Assembly: GCA_945898105.1 (NCBI GenBank)
Contig: CAMDHL010000059.1
Coordinates: 1-10,059, forward strand
Length of the DNA stretch: 10,059 bases
Reading direction: 5' to 3'
DNA from: Comamonas sp. lk
Lineage (GTDB): Bacteria > Pseudomonadota > Gammaproteobacteria > Burkholderiales > Burkholderiaceae_C
A program made the position numbers and the translations under genes. Positions 1-6,364 of the stretch are shown one piece after another (positions within the stretch are counted from its first letter, which is position 1; each line of letters opens with the position of its first letter). The notes below the pieces were generated by a model that was not told where the DNA came from, did not search any database, and saw only the letters and a program-made list of their open reading frames with translations.

Positions 1-16
1 CTTCCCTTTAGGAATT

Positions 17-92
17 TGGAGCGGGAAAAGAGTCTCGAACTCTCGACCTCAACCTTGGCAAGGTTGCGCTCTACCAACTGAGCTATTCCCGC
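17..92 (-). tRNA. tRNA-Gly (anticodon GCC)
   Basis: Read on the minus strand this is a complete 76-nt tRNA cloverleaf. It has a 7-bp acceptor stem (GCGGGAA with TTCCCGC), a D arm containing AGTTGGTA, and a 5-bp anticodon stem CAACC/GGTTG. The loop TTGCCAA carries anticodon GCC, which reads glycine codons GGC and GGU. The T arm has the TTCGAGA loop, with one G-T wobble in the stem. The discriminator base is U and CCA is encoded in the DNA. It lies 76 bases downstream of the lon stop in the same direction, with its own promoter-like -10 box directly upstream. No terminator is visible in the 16 bases left after it. Confidence 0.97.
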
Positions 93-104
93 AATTCGTC
101 TCGA

Positions 105-110
105 ATTATA
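105..110 (-). promoter_or_regulatory. sigma-70 -10 box of the tRNA-Gly promoter
   Basis: On the minus strand the hexamer is a perfect TATAAT, 12 bases before the 5' end of mature tRNA-Gly. Transcription would start near position 98 and leave a leader of only a few bases for RNase P. The -35 region at 17-bp spacing (positions 128-133, TCAAGA) matches consensus at only three of six bases. The bases between the -10 box and the tRNA form a small perfect inverted repeat, AATTCG-TCT-CGAATT (93-107), which overlaps the -10 box. The sequence match is observed; promoter activity is inferred. Confidence 0.6.
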
Positions 111-168
111 GCGCGCAAATTTCAATTTCTTGACCGCGCGATCACACAATCGGCCAACTTTCCCCCAC

Positions 169-2613
169 TTAATGCTTTAAGGGCTCCGTGGGAACCGGAT
201 CAGCCACTACCGATGCACTTGCCACCGGCAAGGCTTGCACGGGTTCGTCGTCGGCCAGGGGTATCGGTTGCGAGACCAGCGCCAACTCCAGAACCTGATC
301 AATCCATCGAACAGGAACAATCTGTAGCCCACTCTTGACGTTGTCAGGAATTTCCTGCAAATCCTTGGCATTTGCCTCTGGTATGAGAACCAACTTGATA
401 CCACCGCGCAAGGCAGCCAAGAGTTTTTCCTTGAGGCCACCGATTTCTGTGATTTCGCCACGCAGGGTAATTTCGCCCGTCATCGCAACATCCCCGCGTA
501 CAGCGATCCCCGTTAAGGCCGACACAAATGCCGTGGCCATGGCCGCACCGGCGCTGGGCCCGTCTTTAGGCGTAGCCCCATCAGGCACGTGAATATGTAA
601 GTCTTTCTTCTCGAAAGCTTCGTCTTTGATGCCTAGACGCCGAGCCCTGCTGCGAACCACGGTGCGAGCCGCCTCGACCGATTCCTTCATCACGTCACCA
701 AGCGACCCTGTGCGGGTAATCAAACCTTTACCGGGTACCAATGCCGCTTCAATGGTGAGCAAGTCACCACCCACTTCGGTGTAGGCAAGGCCGGCCACCT
801 GCCCGACCTGATTTTGGTCTTCGGCGCGGCCATAGGTGTACTTGCGCACACCAAGGTAATCATTAAGGTTGTCCGCGTTCACCAACACCTGCGGTGTTAG
901 CTTCTTTAGCAGCAGTGCTTTGACCACCTTACGGCAAATTTTGGATAGTTCGCGCTCTAGCGAGCGTACCCCCGCCTCCCGAGTGTAGTAACGCACGATA
1001 TCGCGGATGGCGTCTTCGGCTATTGCTAATTCCGTTTCCTTGAGGCCATTGTTCTTCATTTGCTTGGGCAGCAAATACGTCATGGCGATACTGGCTTTTT
1101 CGTCTTCGGTGTAACCCGAGAGGCGGATCACTTCCATGCGGTCCAAAAGCGCTGGTGGAATCTTCATAGAGTTAGACGTCGCTACAAACATCACGTCGCT
1201 CAAGTCGTAGTCCACTTCCACATAGTGGTCGCCAAACTTGTGGTTTTGCTCCGGGTCAAGCACTTCCAATAGCGCGCTACTCGGATCGCCGCGAAAATCG
1301 GTACCCAACTTGTCAATTTCATCCAACAAAAACAAAGGGTTGCGTGTTCCGACTTTGGTCAAACTCTGCAAAACTTTTCCAGGCATAGCGCCAATATAGG
1401 TACGCCGGTGGCCCCTGATTTCAGCTTCGTCGCGCATACCTCCTAATGCCATGCGCACATACTTGCGACCAGTGGCTTTGGCAATAGATTGACCGAGCGA
1501 TGTTTTGCCAACGCCGGGAGGGCCGACCAGGCAGAGAATCGGCGCCTTGACTTTGTCCACCCGCTGCTGGACCGCGAGGTACTCCAAAATACGATCTTTA
1601 ACCTTGTCCAGGCCATAGTGGTCTTCGTTTAGGACTTTTTCTGCATTACCCAGGTCATGCTTGATTTTGGTCTTGGTCGCCCAGGGCAAACCGACCAGCA
1701 CGTCAATGTAATTGCGCACCACAGTGGCTTCGGCCGACATGGGTGACATGAGACGCAGCTTTTTGAGTTCGCTCTCGACCTTTTTCAAAGCCTCTTTAGG
1801 CATGCGGGCGGCTTTTATCTTTTTCTCAATTTCCTCTATGTCCGCGCCGTCCTCGCCATCGCCTAATTCTTTCTGAATGGCTTTAACCTGCTCATTCAAA
1901 TAAAAATCGCGTTGGTTCTTCTCCATCTGCCGCTTCACCCGACCACGGATTTTTTTCTCGACATTCAGGATATCAACTTCGCGCTCGATCTGTTCGAACA
2001 AATTCTCCAAACGTGTTTTGACCACCGGTAGGGCCAGCACCGCCTGCTTGTTCTCCAACTTCAAAGGCATGTGCGCCGCGATAGTGTCGGCCAAGCGACC
2101 CGGATCGTCGATGCTGGCGATAGAGGTCAAGATCTCTGGCGGAATTTTTTTGTTAAGTTTGACGTAGTGGTCGAACTGTTGCATTACCGCGCGGCGCAGG
2201 GCCTCGACCTCGCTCGCCAGCACATCGGCATCAGCGCCAGCAGTCGGTGGCTCCAGGGGTGTCACATTGGCGGTGAAATGCGATTCACCATCTTCGATTC
2301 GGTTCACCTTGGCGCGCTGATGCCCCTCTACCAAGACTTTCACCGTGCCATCGGGCAGTTTGAGCATCTGCAAAATGGTCGAAACACAACCCATGTCGAA
2401 CATGTCAGAAACCAAAGGCTCGTCTTTAGCTGCAGTTTTTTGCGCCACCAACATGATGCGCCGTTCTGCTTCCATCGCTGCTTCTAGAGCTTTGATACTT
2501 TTAGGTCTGCCGACAAAAAGCGGAATAACCATGTGGGGGAATACCACGACATCGCGCAAGGGCAACATCGGCAAATCCACCGGAAGGGCATCTAAGGGTG
2601 TGTAACCGGACAT
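169..2613 (-). CDS. lon: ATP-dependent protease Lon (LonA type)
   Basis: Lon is a cytoplasmic AAA+ serine protease that unfolds and degrades misfolded and short-lived regulatory proteins. The 814-residue product has the full LonA layout. The N-terminal substrate-binding LON domain is at about 13-210, followed by a charged coiled-coil stretch at about 210-290. The ATPase has Walker A GPPGVGKT (364-371), Walker B LLDEID (429-434), sensor-1 Asn481 and the sensor-2 motif REAGVR (545-550). The C-terminal protease domain (about 600-780) carries the Ser-Lys dyad Ser687 (in PKDGPSAG) and Lys730 (in GGLKEK). These correspond to Ser679 and Lys722 of E. coli Lon. The ATG is supported by an AAGGA Shine-Dalgarno sequence 5 bases upstream. 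A Pro/Ala/Val-rich tail of about 34 residues (781-814) extends past the usual end. The gene follows clpX by 131 bases and has a heat-shock promoter match in that gap. Confidence 0.98.
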   Translation of the reverse strand: MSGYTPLDALPVDLPMLPLRDVVVFPHMVIPLFVGRPKSIKALEAAMEAERRIMLVAQKTAAKDEPLVSDMFDMGCVSTILQMLKLPDGTVKVLVEGHQRAKVNRIEDGESHFTANVTPLEPPTAGADADVLASEVEALRRAVMQQFDHYVKLNKKIPPEILTSIASIDDPGRLADTIAAHMPLKLENKQAVLALPVVKTRLENLFEQIEREVDILNVEKKIRGRVKRQMEKNQRDFYLNEQVKAIQKELGDGEDGADIEEIEKKIKAARMPKEALKKVESELKKLRLMSPMSAEATVVRNYIDVLVGLPWATKTKIKHDLGNAEKVLNEDHYGLDKVKDRILEYLAVQQRVDKVKAPILCLVGPPGVGKTSLGQSIAKATGRKYVRMALGGMRDEAEIRGHRRTYIGAMPGKVLQSLTKVGTRNPLFLLDEIDKLGTDFRGDPSSALLEVLDPEQNHKFGDHYVEVDYDLSDVMFVATSNSMKIPPALLDRMEVIRLSGYTEDEKASIAMTYLLPKQMKNNGLKETELAIAEDAIRDIVRYYTREAGVRSLERELSKICRKVVKALLLKKLTPQVLVNADNLNDYLGVRKYTYGRAEDQNQVGQVAGLAYTEVGGDLLTIEAALVPGKGLITRTGSLGDVMKESVEAARTVVRSRARRLGIKDEAFEKKDLHIHVPDGATPKDGPSAGAAMATAFVSALTGIAVRGDVAMTGEITLRGEITEIGGLKEKLLAALRGGIKLVLIPEANAKDLQEIPDNVKSGLQIVPVRWIDQVLELALVSQPIPLADDEPVQALPVASASVVADPVPTEPLKH

Positions 2614-2636
2614 AAAAATCCTTTTCTATTCGCTGG

Positions 2637-2664
2637 ATATGGTCTGGTTTACGAAATTTTCAAG
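2637..2664 (-). promoter_or_regulatory. sigma-32 (heat-shock) promoter of lon
   Basis: On the minus strand a perfect -35 element CTTGAA (2659-2664) is followed after a 14-base spacer by GACCATAT (2637-2644). That second element matches the sigma-32 -10 consensus CCCCATNT at six of eight positions. The predicted start near 2630 would give lon a leader of roughly 17 bases, just enough for its Shine-Dalgarno sequence at 2620-2624. Known biology agrees, since lon is a classic RpoH-dependent gene in proteobacteria. The match is seen directly; regulation by RpoH in this organism is inferred. Confidence 0.7.
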
Positions 2665-2744
2665 ACTTTAGCTTGGCAAATTCGCCTTCAATCGGCCTTG
2701 GTGCGAAGAAAAAATCAATCCGAGGGCAAAGTGGCAGCGTCGGC

Positions 2745-4010
2745 TCACGCCTTCTTGGCCAACTCACGGTAAACCAACAACGGAGGATGGTTGTCCTCAA
2801 TGGTGGAGACATCGACGACAACTTTTTCCACCTCACTGGTGTCGGGCAGTTCATACATCGTATTTATAAGTGACTGCTCCAAGATGGAGCGCAATCCACG
2901 CGCACCGGTCTTTCGGGCTAATGCGCGCTTAGCGATGGCGCGTAAGGCCTCAGGCCGTATCTCAAGCTCGGCGCCCTCCATGCTGATGAGCTTGGCGTAT
3001 TGCTTAACCAGGGCATTTTTAGGCTCGGTCAATATTTGTACCATTGCGTCTTCCGTCAGCTCGGCCAAGGTCGCTACCACCGGCATACGGCCCACGAGCT
3101 CAGGGATAAGACCAAATTTGATCAGGTCCTCCGGCTCCACGTCCTTGAAAACTTCCGTCAGGCTGCGCTCGGCCTTGCTCATTACGGTTGCACTAAACCC
3201 AATACCAGAGGACTTGGTGCGGTTTTCAATCACTTTTTCAAGACCTGCAAATGCTCCGCCACAAATGAACAAAATGTTGGTGGTGTCGATCTGTACGAAG
3301 TCTTGATTAGGGTGCTTACGCCCGCCCTGCGGCGGAACGCTGGCCATCGTCCCTTCAATTAATTTGAGCAACGCCTGCTGAACACCCTCACCAGACACAT
3401 CGCGGGTAATTGAAGGGTTGTCCGATTTACGCGAAATTTTGTCGATTTCATCGATATACACGATGCCGCGCTGAGCGCGCTCTACGTCATAGTTACAACT
3501 TTGCAAAAGCTTGAGCACGATGTTTTCGACATCCTCACCTACGTAGCCAGCTTCCGTCAGGGTCGTCGCATCCGCCATCACGAACGGTACATCAAGCATC
3601 CGAGCTAGCGTCTGAGCCAACAGCGTCTTACCCGAACCCGTTGGACCGATCAATAATATATTGCTTTTGCTCAGCTCCACCTCGTCTTTTTTAGACTGTT
3701 CCTTATGCCGCAAACGCTTGTAGTGGTTATAGACCGCCACTGACAAAGTACGCTTGGCAGGCTCCTGCCCAATAACGTAATTGTCCAGATTCGCTTTGAT
3801 CTCGGAGGGTGTGGGCAGGCCCCCGCGTCCGCTAGTTACCGAAGAAACGGCAGGCAGCTCGTCGCGGATGATCTCATTACATAAGTCGATGCATTCGTCA
3901 CAGACAAAAACTGAAGGCCCCGCAATCAGCTTCTTGACTTCGTGCTGGCTCTTGCCGCAGAACGAGCAGTACAGGTTTTTCTCGCTGGAAGCGCCTTTTT
4001 TTTCGGCCAT
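2745..4010 (-). CDS. clpX: ClpX, ATP-dependent unfoldase subunit of ClpXP
   Basis: ClpX is a hexameric AAA+ unfoldase that recognises degradation tags such as ssrA and threads substrates into ClpP. The 421-residue product is of normal length. The N-terminal zinc-binding domain has the four cysteines Cys15, Cys18, Cys37 and Cys40. The ATPase core has Walker A GPTGSGKT (122-129) and Walker B YIDEID (185-190). Pore loop 1 is GYVGE (155-159) and the RKH loop is at 231-233. The IGF tripeptide that docks into ClpP is at 270-272. The arginine finger is Arg308 and sensor 2 is GAR (369-371). The start ATG gives the conserved MAEKKG opening, but its Shine-Dalgarno sequence is poor: AAGAG sits 12 bases upstream. 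It lies 104 bases after clpP, with a hairpin terminator between them. Confidence 0.98.
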   Translation of the reverse strand: MAEKKGASSEKNLYCSFCGKSQHEVKKLIAGPSVFVCDECIDLCNEIIRDELPAVSSVTSGRGGLPTPSEIKANLDNYVIGQEPAKRTLSVAVYNHYKRLRHKEQSKKDEVELSKSNILLIGPTGSGKTLLAQTLARMLDVPFVMADATTLTEAGYVGEDVENIVLKLLQSCNYDVERAQRGIVYIDEIDKISRKSDNPSITRDVSGEGVQQALLKLIEGTMASVPPQGGRKHPNQDFVQIDTTNILFICGGAFAGLEKVIENRTKSSGIGFSATVMSKAERSLTEVFKDVEPEDLIKFGLIPELVGRMPVVATLAELTEDAMVQILTEPKNALVKQYAKLISMEGAELEIRPEALRAIAKRALARKTGARGLRSILEQSLINTMYELPDTSEVEKVVVDVSTIEDNHPPLLVYRELAKKA

Positions 4011-4051
4011 GTGAGTTTTTTGCTCTTAAGTGATGAATCCCAATGATACCC

Positions 4052-4090
4052 AAATAAAAACGGCGTCCTGCAAGAGGCAGGGCGCCGTTT
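4052..4090 (-). terminator. Rho-independent terminator or attenuator between clpP and clpX
   Basis: On the minus strand AAACGGCG (4083-4090) pairs with CGCCGTTT (4058-4065). Inside it CCTGC (4077-4081) pairs with GCAGG (4067-4071), with one C-A mismatch between the two helices and a 5-base loop CTCTT. The stem totals 13 pairs and runs straight into TTTTTATTT, a classic intrinsic terminator. It begins 24 bases after the clpP stop codon and ends about 42 bases before the clpX start. The structure is evident in the sequence. Whether it ends all or only part of the tig-clpP transcripts is not. Confidence 0.85.
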
Positions 4091-4114
4091 AGCAAGGCTG
4101 CGCCTAAGGGGTGT

Positions 4115-4738
4115 TTAGGGGCGTTTAGCAATCACCTGGTCAACCAGGCCATAGTCCTTGGCCTCGTCGGCAGACAAATAATAATCGCGCTCGGTGTCCC
4201 GGGCGATTTTTTCCAGCGGCTGGCCGGTCCGTTCGGCCAGGATTTTGTTGAGCTGCTCGCGCGTCTTGAGAATTTCCCGCGCGTGGATTTCGATCTCGGT
4301 GGCCTGGCCCTGCGTACCCCCCAAAGGCTGGTGGATCATGACCTTGGAATTGGGCAGGGAAAAGCGCTTGCCCTTTGCACCAGCCGCCAGCAAAAATGCA
4401 CCCATACTCGCCGCCATGCCTATGCATAAAGTGGAAACGTCGGGCTTAATGAAATTCATGGTGTCAAAGATTGCCATGCCCGCACTCACCGAGCCGCCCG
4501 GGGAGTTGATGTAAAAGGAAATATCCTTGTCCGGGTTTTCGCTTTCCAAAAACAACAACTGAGCGACCACCAAATTGGCGGTCTGGTCATTCACCGTGCC
4601 GACCAGAAAAATAACCCGCTCTTTGAGCAAGCGGGAATAAATGTCATAGGAGCGCTCGCCCCGGCCTGATTGCTCAATGACCATGGGCACCATGCCCAAA
4701 CCTCGGGTGGGTGCGCTGCCTGGCAATTCGAAATTCAT
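4115..4738 (-). CDS. clpP: ClpP, serine protease subunit of ClpXP/ClpAP
   Basis: ClpP forms a double-heptamer proteolytic barrel that cuts proteins fed to it by ClpX or ClpA. The 207-residue product is of family-typical length. The catalytic triad is complete: Ser111 (in GMAASMG), His136 (in MIHQPLGG) and Asp185 (in TERDYY). This numbering equals that of the E. coli precursor. By alignment with E. coli, the first 14 residues are a propeptide and the mature chain would start at Gly15, before MVPMVIEQ. I chose the ATG at 4738 because AGGGA (4745-4749) sits 6 bases upstream. An in-frame ATG at 4792 would add 18 residues without a Shine-Dalgarno sequence or conservation that I recognise. The gene lies 58 bases after tig and is probably in the same transcript. 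The strong terminator follows it. Confidence 0.98.
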   Translation of the reverse strand: MNFELPGSAPTRGLGMVPMVIEQSGRGERSYDIYSRLLKERVIFLVGTVNDQTANLVVAQLLFLESENPDKDISFYINSPGGSVSAGMAIFDTMNFIKPDVSTLCIGMAASMGAFLLAAGAKGKRFSLPNSKVMIHQPLGGTQGQATEIEIHAREILKTREQLNKILAERTGQPLEKIARDTERDYYLSADEAKDYGLVDQVIAKRP

Positions 4739-4796
4739 AAAGCTTCCCTTACTTAGTGGGATCCGGCATCGCCCAAGGGCAAACCGAATCATTCAA

Positions 4797-6107
4797 TCAA
4801 TTCTGCCCCATTAACTCATCAAAGGAGATGGCCTTTTCGGTAACCTTTACTTTGGCGAGGACAAACTCCGTCACGTTGTTCTCGATCACGACCGACTCAA
4901 CCTCACTCATTCGATTTTGGTCTCCGTAGTACCAGCGCACCACCTCGGCTGGATTCTCGTAACTACCGGCCAGCTCTTCTACGTGCTGCTTGATCTGCGC
5001 AGGCGTTGCTTGCAGGCTATTGGAACGCACAAGCTCACCCACTACCAAGCCCAGTCGCACGCGGCGTTCCGCCTGCGCCGTAAACAACTCTTCCGGAATA
5101 GGCGCGTTTTCTGCGTCCTTGATACCACGTTGCTTGAGGTTGGCGCGCGCATCAGCGACTAGGCGCTCAATCTCCGATTTGACGCTGGCCTTCGGCAGAT
5201 CCAGTTCCGACTTGGCAACCAAGGCCTCCATCACGCCTTGCTTGTTGCGCGAAAGCAGGCGGGACTTGACTTCGCGTTGCAAGTTTTTGCTGATGTCTTC
5301 TCGCAAGGCGGTAACCGTACCATCGGCGATGCCCAGACTGCGGGCTAGCGCGTCGTCCACCTCGGGCAAGTGCGCTGCCTCCAGCTTTTTGACCGTAACC
5401 ATGAAATCTGCCGTCTTGCCTGCCGCATCTTTGCCGTGGTAGTCCTCAGGGAAGGCCAGCGGGAAAGTCTTGCTCTCACCCAATTTCATGCCACGAGTGG
5501 CTTCTTCAAATTCTTTGAGCATTTGGCCGTCACCCAAAATGAACTGGAAATCCTCGGCCTTGCCACCTTCAAACAGCTCGCCGTCGATCTTGCCTTCAAA
5601 GTCCACCGTCGCGCGATCGCCATCCTGGGCGGCTGCGTCCTGCGCGCGCTGGTTAAAGGTACGGCGCTGTTTACGCAAAATATCGATAGTCTTGTCTATC
5701 GCCGCATCGGTCACTTCGGCGTTGACTTTTTCCACCTCAGCGCTGGACAAATCACCGATTTTTACTTCCGGAAAGACTTCGAACACCGCATCAAAGGCCA
5801 TGGCGCCTTCCACGGCCTCAGCGGCCTCACTGATACGCGGTTGCCCGGCTACGCGCAGCTTGGCTTCGCTCGCTGCCTCGGCAAAAGCCTGGCCCACTTT
5901 GTCGTTCATGACTTCGTAATGCACCGAGTAGCCATAGCGCTGCGTCACCACATTCATGGGCACCTTGCCGGGACGGAAACCGTCCATCTTGACGGTGCGG
6001 GCCAGCTTACGCAGGCGCGCTTGGACCTCGTTTTGAACTGCGTCCACTGGGAGCTTCAGGGTGATTTTGCGCTCCAACTTTTCCAAAGTTTCAACTACTA
6101 CCGTCAT
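4797..6107 (-). CDS. tig: Trigger factor, ribosome-bound chaperone and prolyl isomerase
   Basis: Trigger factor docks at the ribosomal exit tunnel and shields nascent chains; it also has peptidyl-prolyl cis-trans isomerase activity. The 436-residue product has the usual three parts. The N-terminal ribosome-binding domain (about 1-115) contains the signature GFRPGKVP (43-50). The FKBP-type isomerase domain is at about 160-245 and includes the stretch DFEGKIDGELFEGG. The helical C-terminal arms form the rest. The E. coli contact triplet Phe-Arg-Lys is Phe-Arg-Pro here (44-46), while Lys48 is kept. I chose the ATG at 6107 because GGAG (6116-6119) lies 8 bases upstream and the product opens with conserved family sequence. 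An in-frame upstream start at 6161 adds 18 residues without support. It leads the tig-clpP-clpX-lon order and follows tRNA-Leu by 92 bases. Confidence 0.97.
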   Translation of the reverse strand: MTVVVETLEKLERKITLKLPVDAVQNEVQARLRKLARTVKMDGFRPGKVPMNVVTQRYGYSVHYEVMNDKVGQAFAEAASEAKLRVAGQPRISEAAEAVEGAMAFDAVFEVFPEVKIGDLSSAEVEKVNAEVTDAAIDKTIDILRKQRRTFNQRAQDAAAQDGDRATVDFEGKIDGELFEGGKAEDFQFILGDGQMLKEFEEATRGMKLGESKTFPLAFPEDYHGKDAAGKTADFMVTVKKLEAAHLPEVDDALARSLGIADGTVTALREDISKNLQREVKSRLLSRNKQGVMEALVAKSELDLPKASVKSEIERLVADARANLKQRGIKDAENAPIPEELFTAQAERRVRLGLVVGELVRSNSLQATPAQIKQHVEELAGSYENPAEVVRWYYGDQNRMSEVESVVIENNVTEFVLAKVKVTEKAISFDELMGQN

Positions 6108-6121
6108 GACAGGTGCTCCAA

Positions 6122-6171
6122 ATAAAAATTCAAGGCCGGACGTGCCGCCGCTCGCGGTCACAGCACTGGCC
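6122..6171 (-). terminator. Possible imperfect hairpin terminator after tRNA-Leu
   Basis: On the minus strand, 28 bases past the end of tRNA-Leu, GGCC (6168-6171) can pair with GGCC (6134-6137). AGTGC (6163-6167) can pair with GCAC plus a bulged T, and there is a small CCG/CGG inner helix. A T-rich tract, AATTTTTATT, follows at 6121-6130. The stem is broken by bulges, so termination would be partial at best. It could instead be a leader structure of tig, since the T tract ends about 14 bases before the tig start. Confidence 0.3.
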
Positions 6172-6199
6172 GCACAGGGGACTCACAGTACCTTTTGGG

Positions 6200-6286
6200 T
6201 GGTGCGCGGGGGGGGACTCGAACCCCCACAGTATTGCTACCGTCAGGACCTAAACCTGGTGCGTCTACCAATTTCGCCACCCGCGC
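6200..6286 (-). tRNA. tRNA-Leu (anticodon UAG)
   Basis: The minus strand gives an 87-nt class II tRNA. The 7-bp acceptor is GCGCGGG/CCCGCGC. The D region GCGAAATTGGTAGACGC is typical of tRNA-Leu. The anticodon loop TTTAGGT carries TAG, which reads CUN leucine codons, mainly CUA. A long variable arm pairs CGGTA with TACTG around a GCAA loop. The T stem GGGGG/CCCCC encloses TTCGAGT, and CCA is encoded. One C-A mismatch closes the anticodon stem. It sits between the RND pump gene and tig, all in the same direction. I see no convincing promoter in the 78 bases before it. Confidence 0.97.
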
Positions 6287-6364
6287 AAAAAAATTCAGCA
6301 ACCCGCCGCTCCCTGCGCAGCACCTTAAATGTGCTCGCCGGCCCGGCCGATCGCTGGAAATCGG

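Noticed and set aside
2071..2487. Plus-strand open frame of 138 codons opposite lon
   Set aside because: It is a shadow of lon with no domain and no supporting Shine-Dalgarno sequence that I can recognise.
2709..2743. Possible terminator after clpX (CCGA/TCGG arms, then a run of six T)
   Set aside because: The stem has only 4 pairs and a 16-base loop, too weak to call.
4739..4792. Upstream in-frame ATG giving an 18-residue longer ClpP
   Set aside because: There is no Shine-Dalgarno sequence before it. The internal ATG at 4738 has a good one and yields a precursor collinear with E. coli ClpP.
5370..6125. A 251-codon open frame on the plus strand, opposite tig
   Set aside because: It lies wholly antisense to the strongly supported tig gene. 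Its product is rich in His, Phe and Arg without recognisable motifs, as expected from complementary codon bias.
6319..6335. Hairpin AGCAC/GTGCT between the RND pump gene and tRNA-Leu
   Set aside because: It has only 5 pairs with a 7-base loop and no T tract after it. The nearby GC-rich GGCCGGGCCGGC is near-palindromic but also lacks a T tract.
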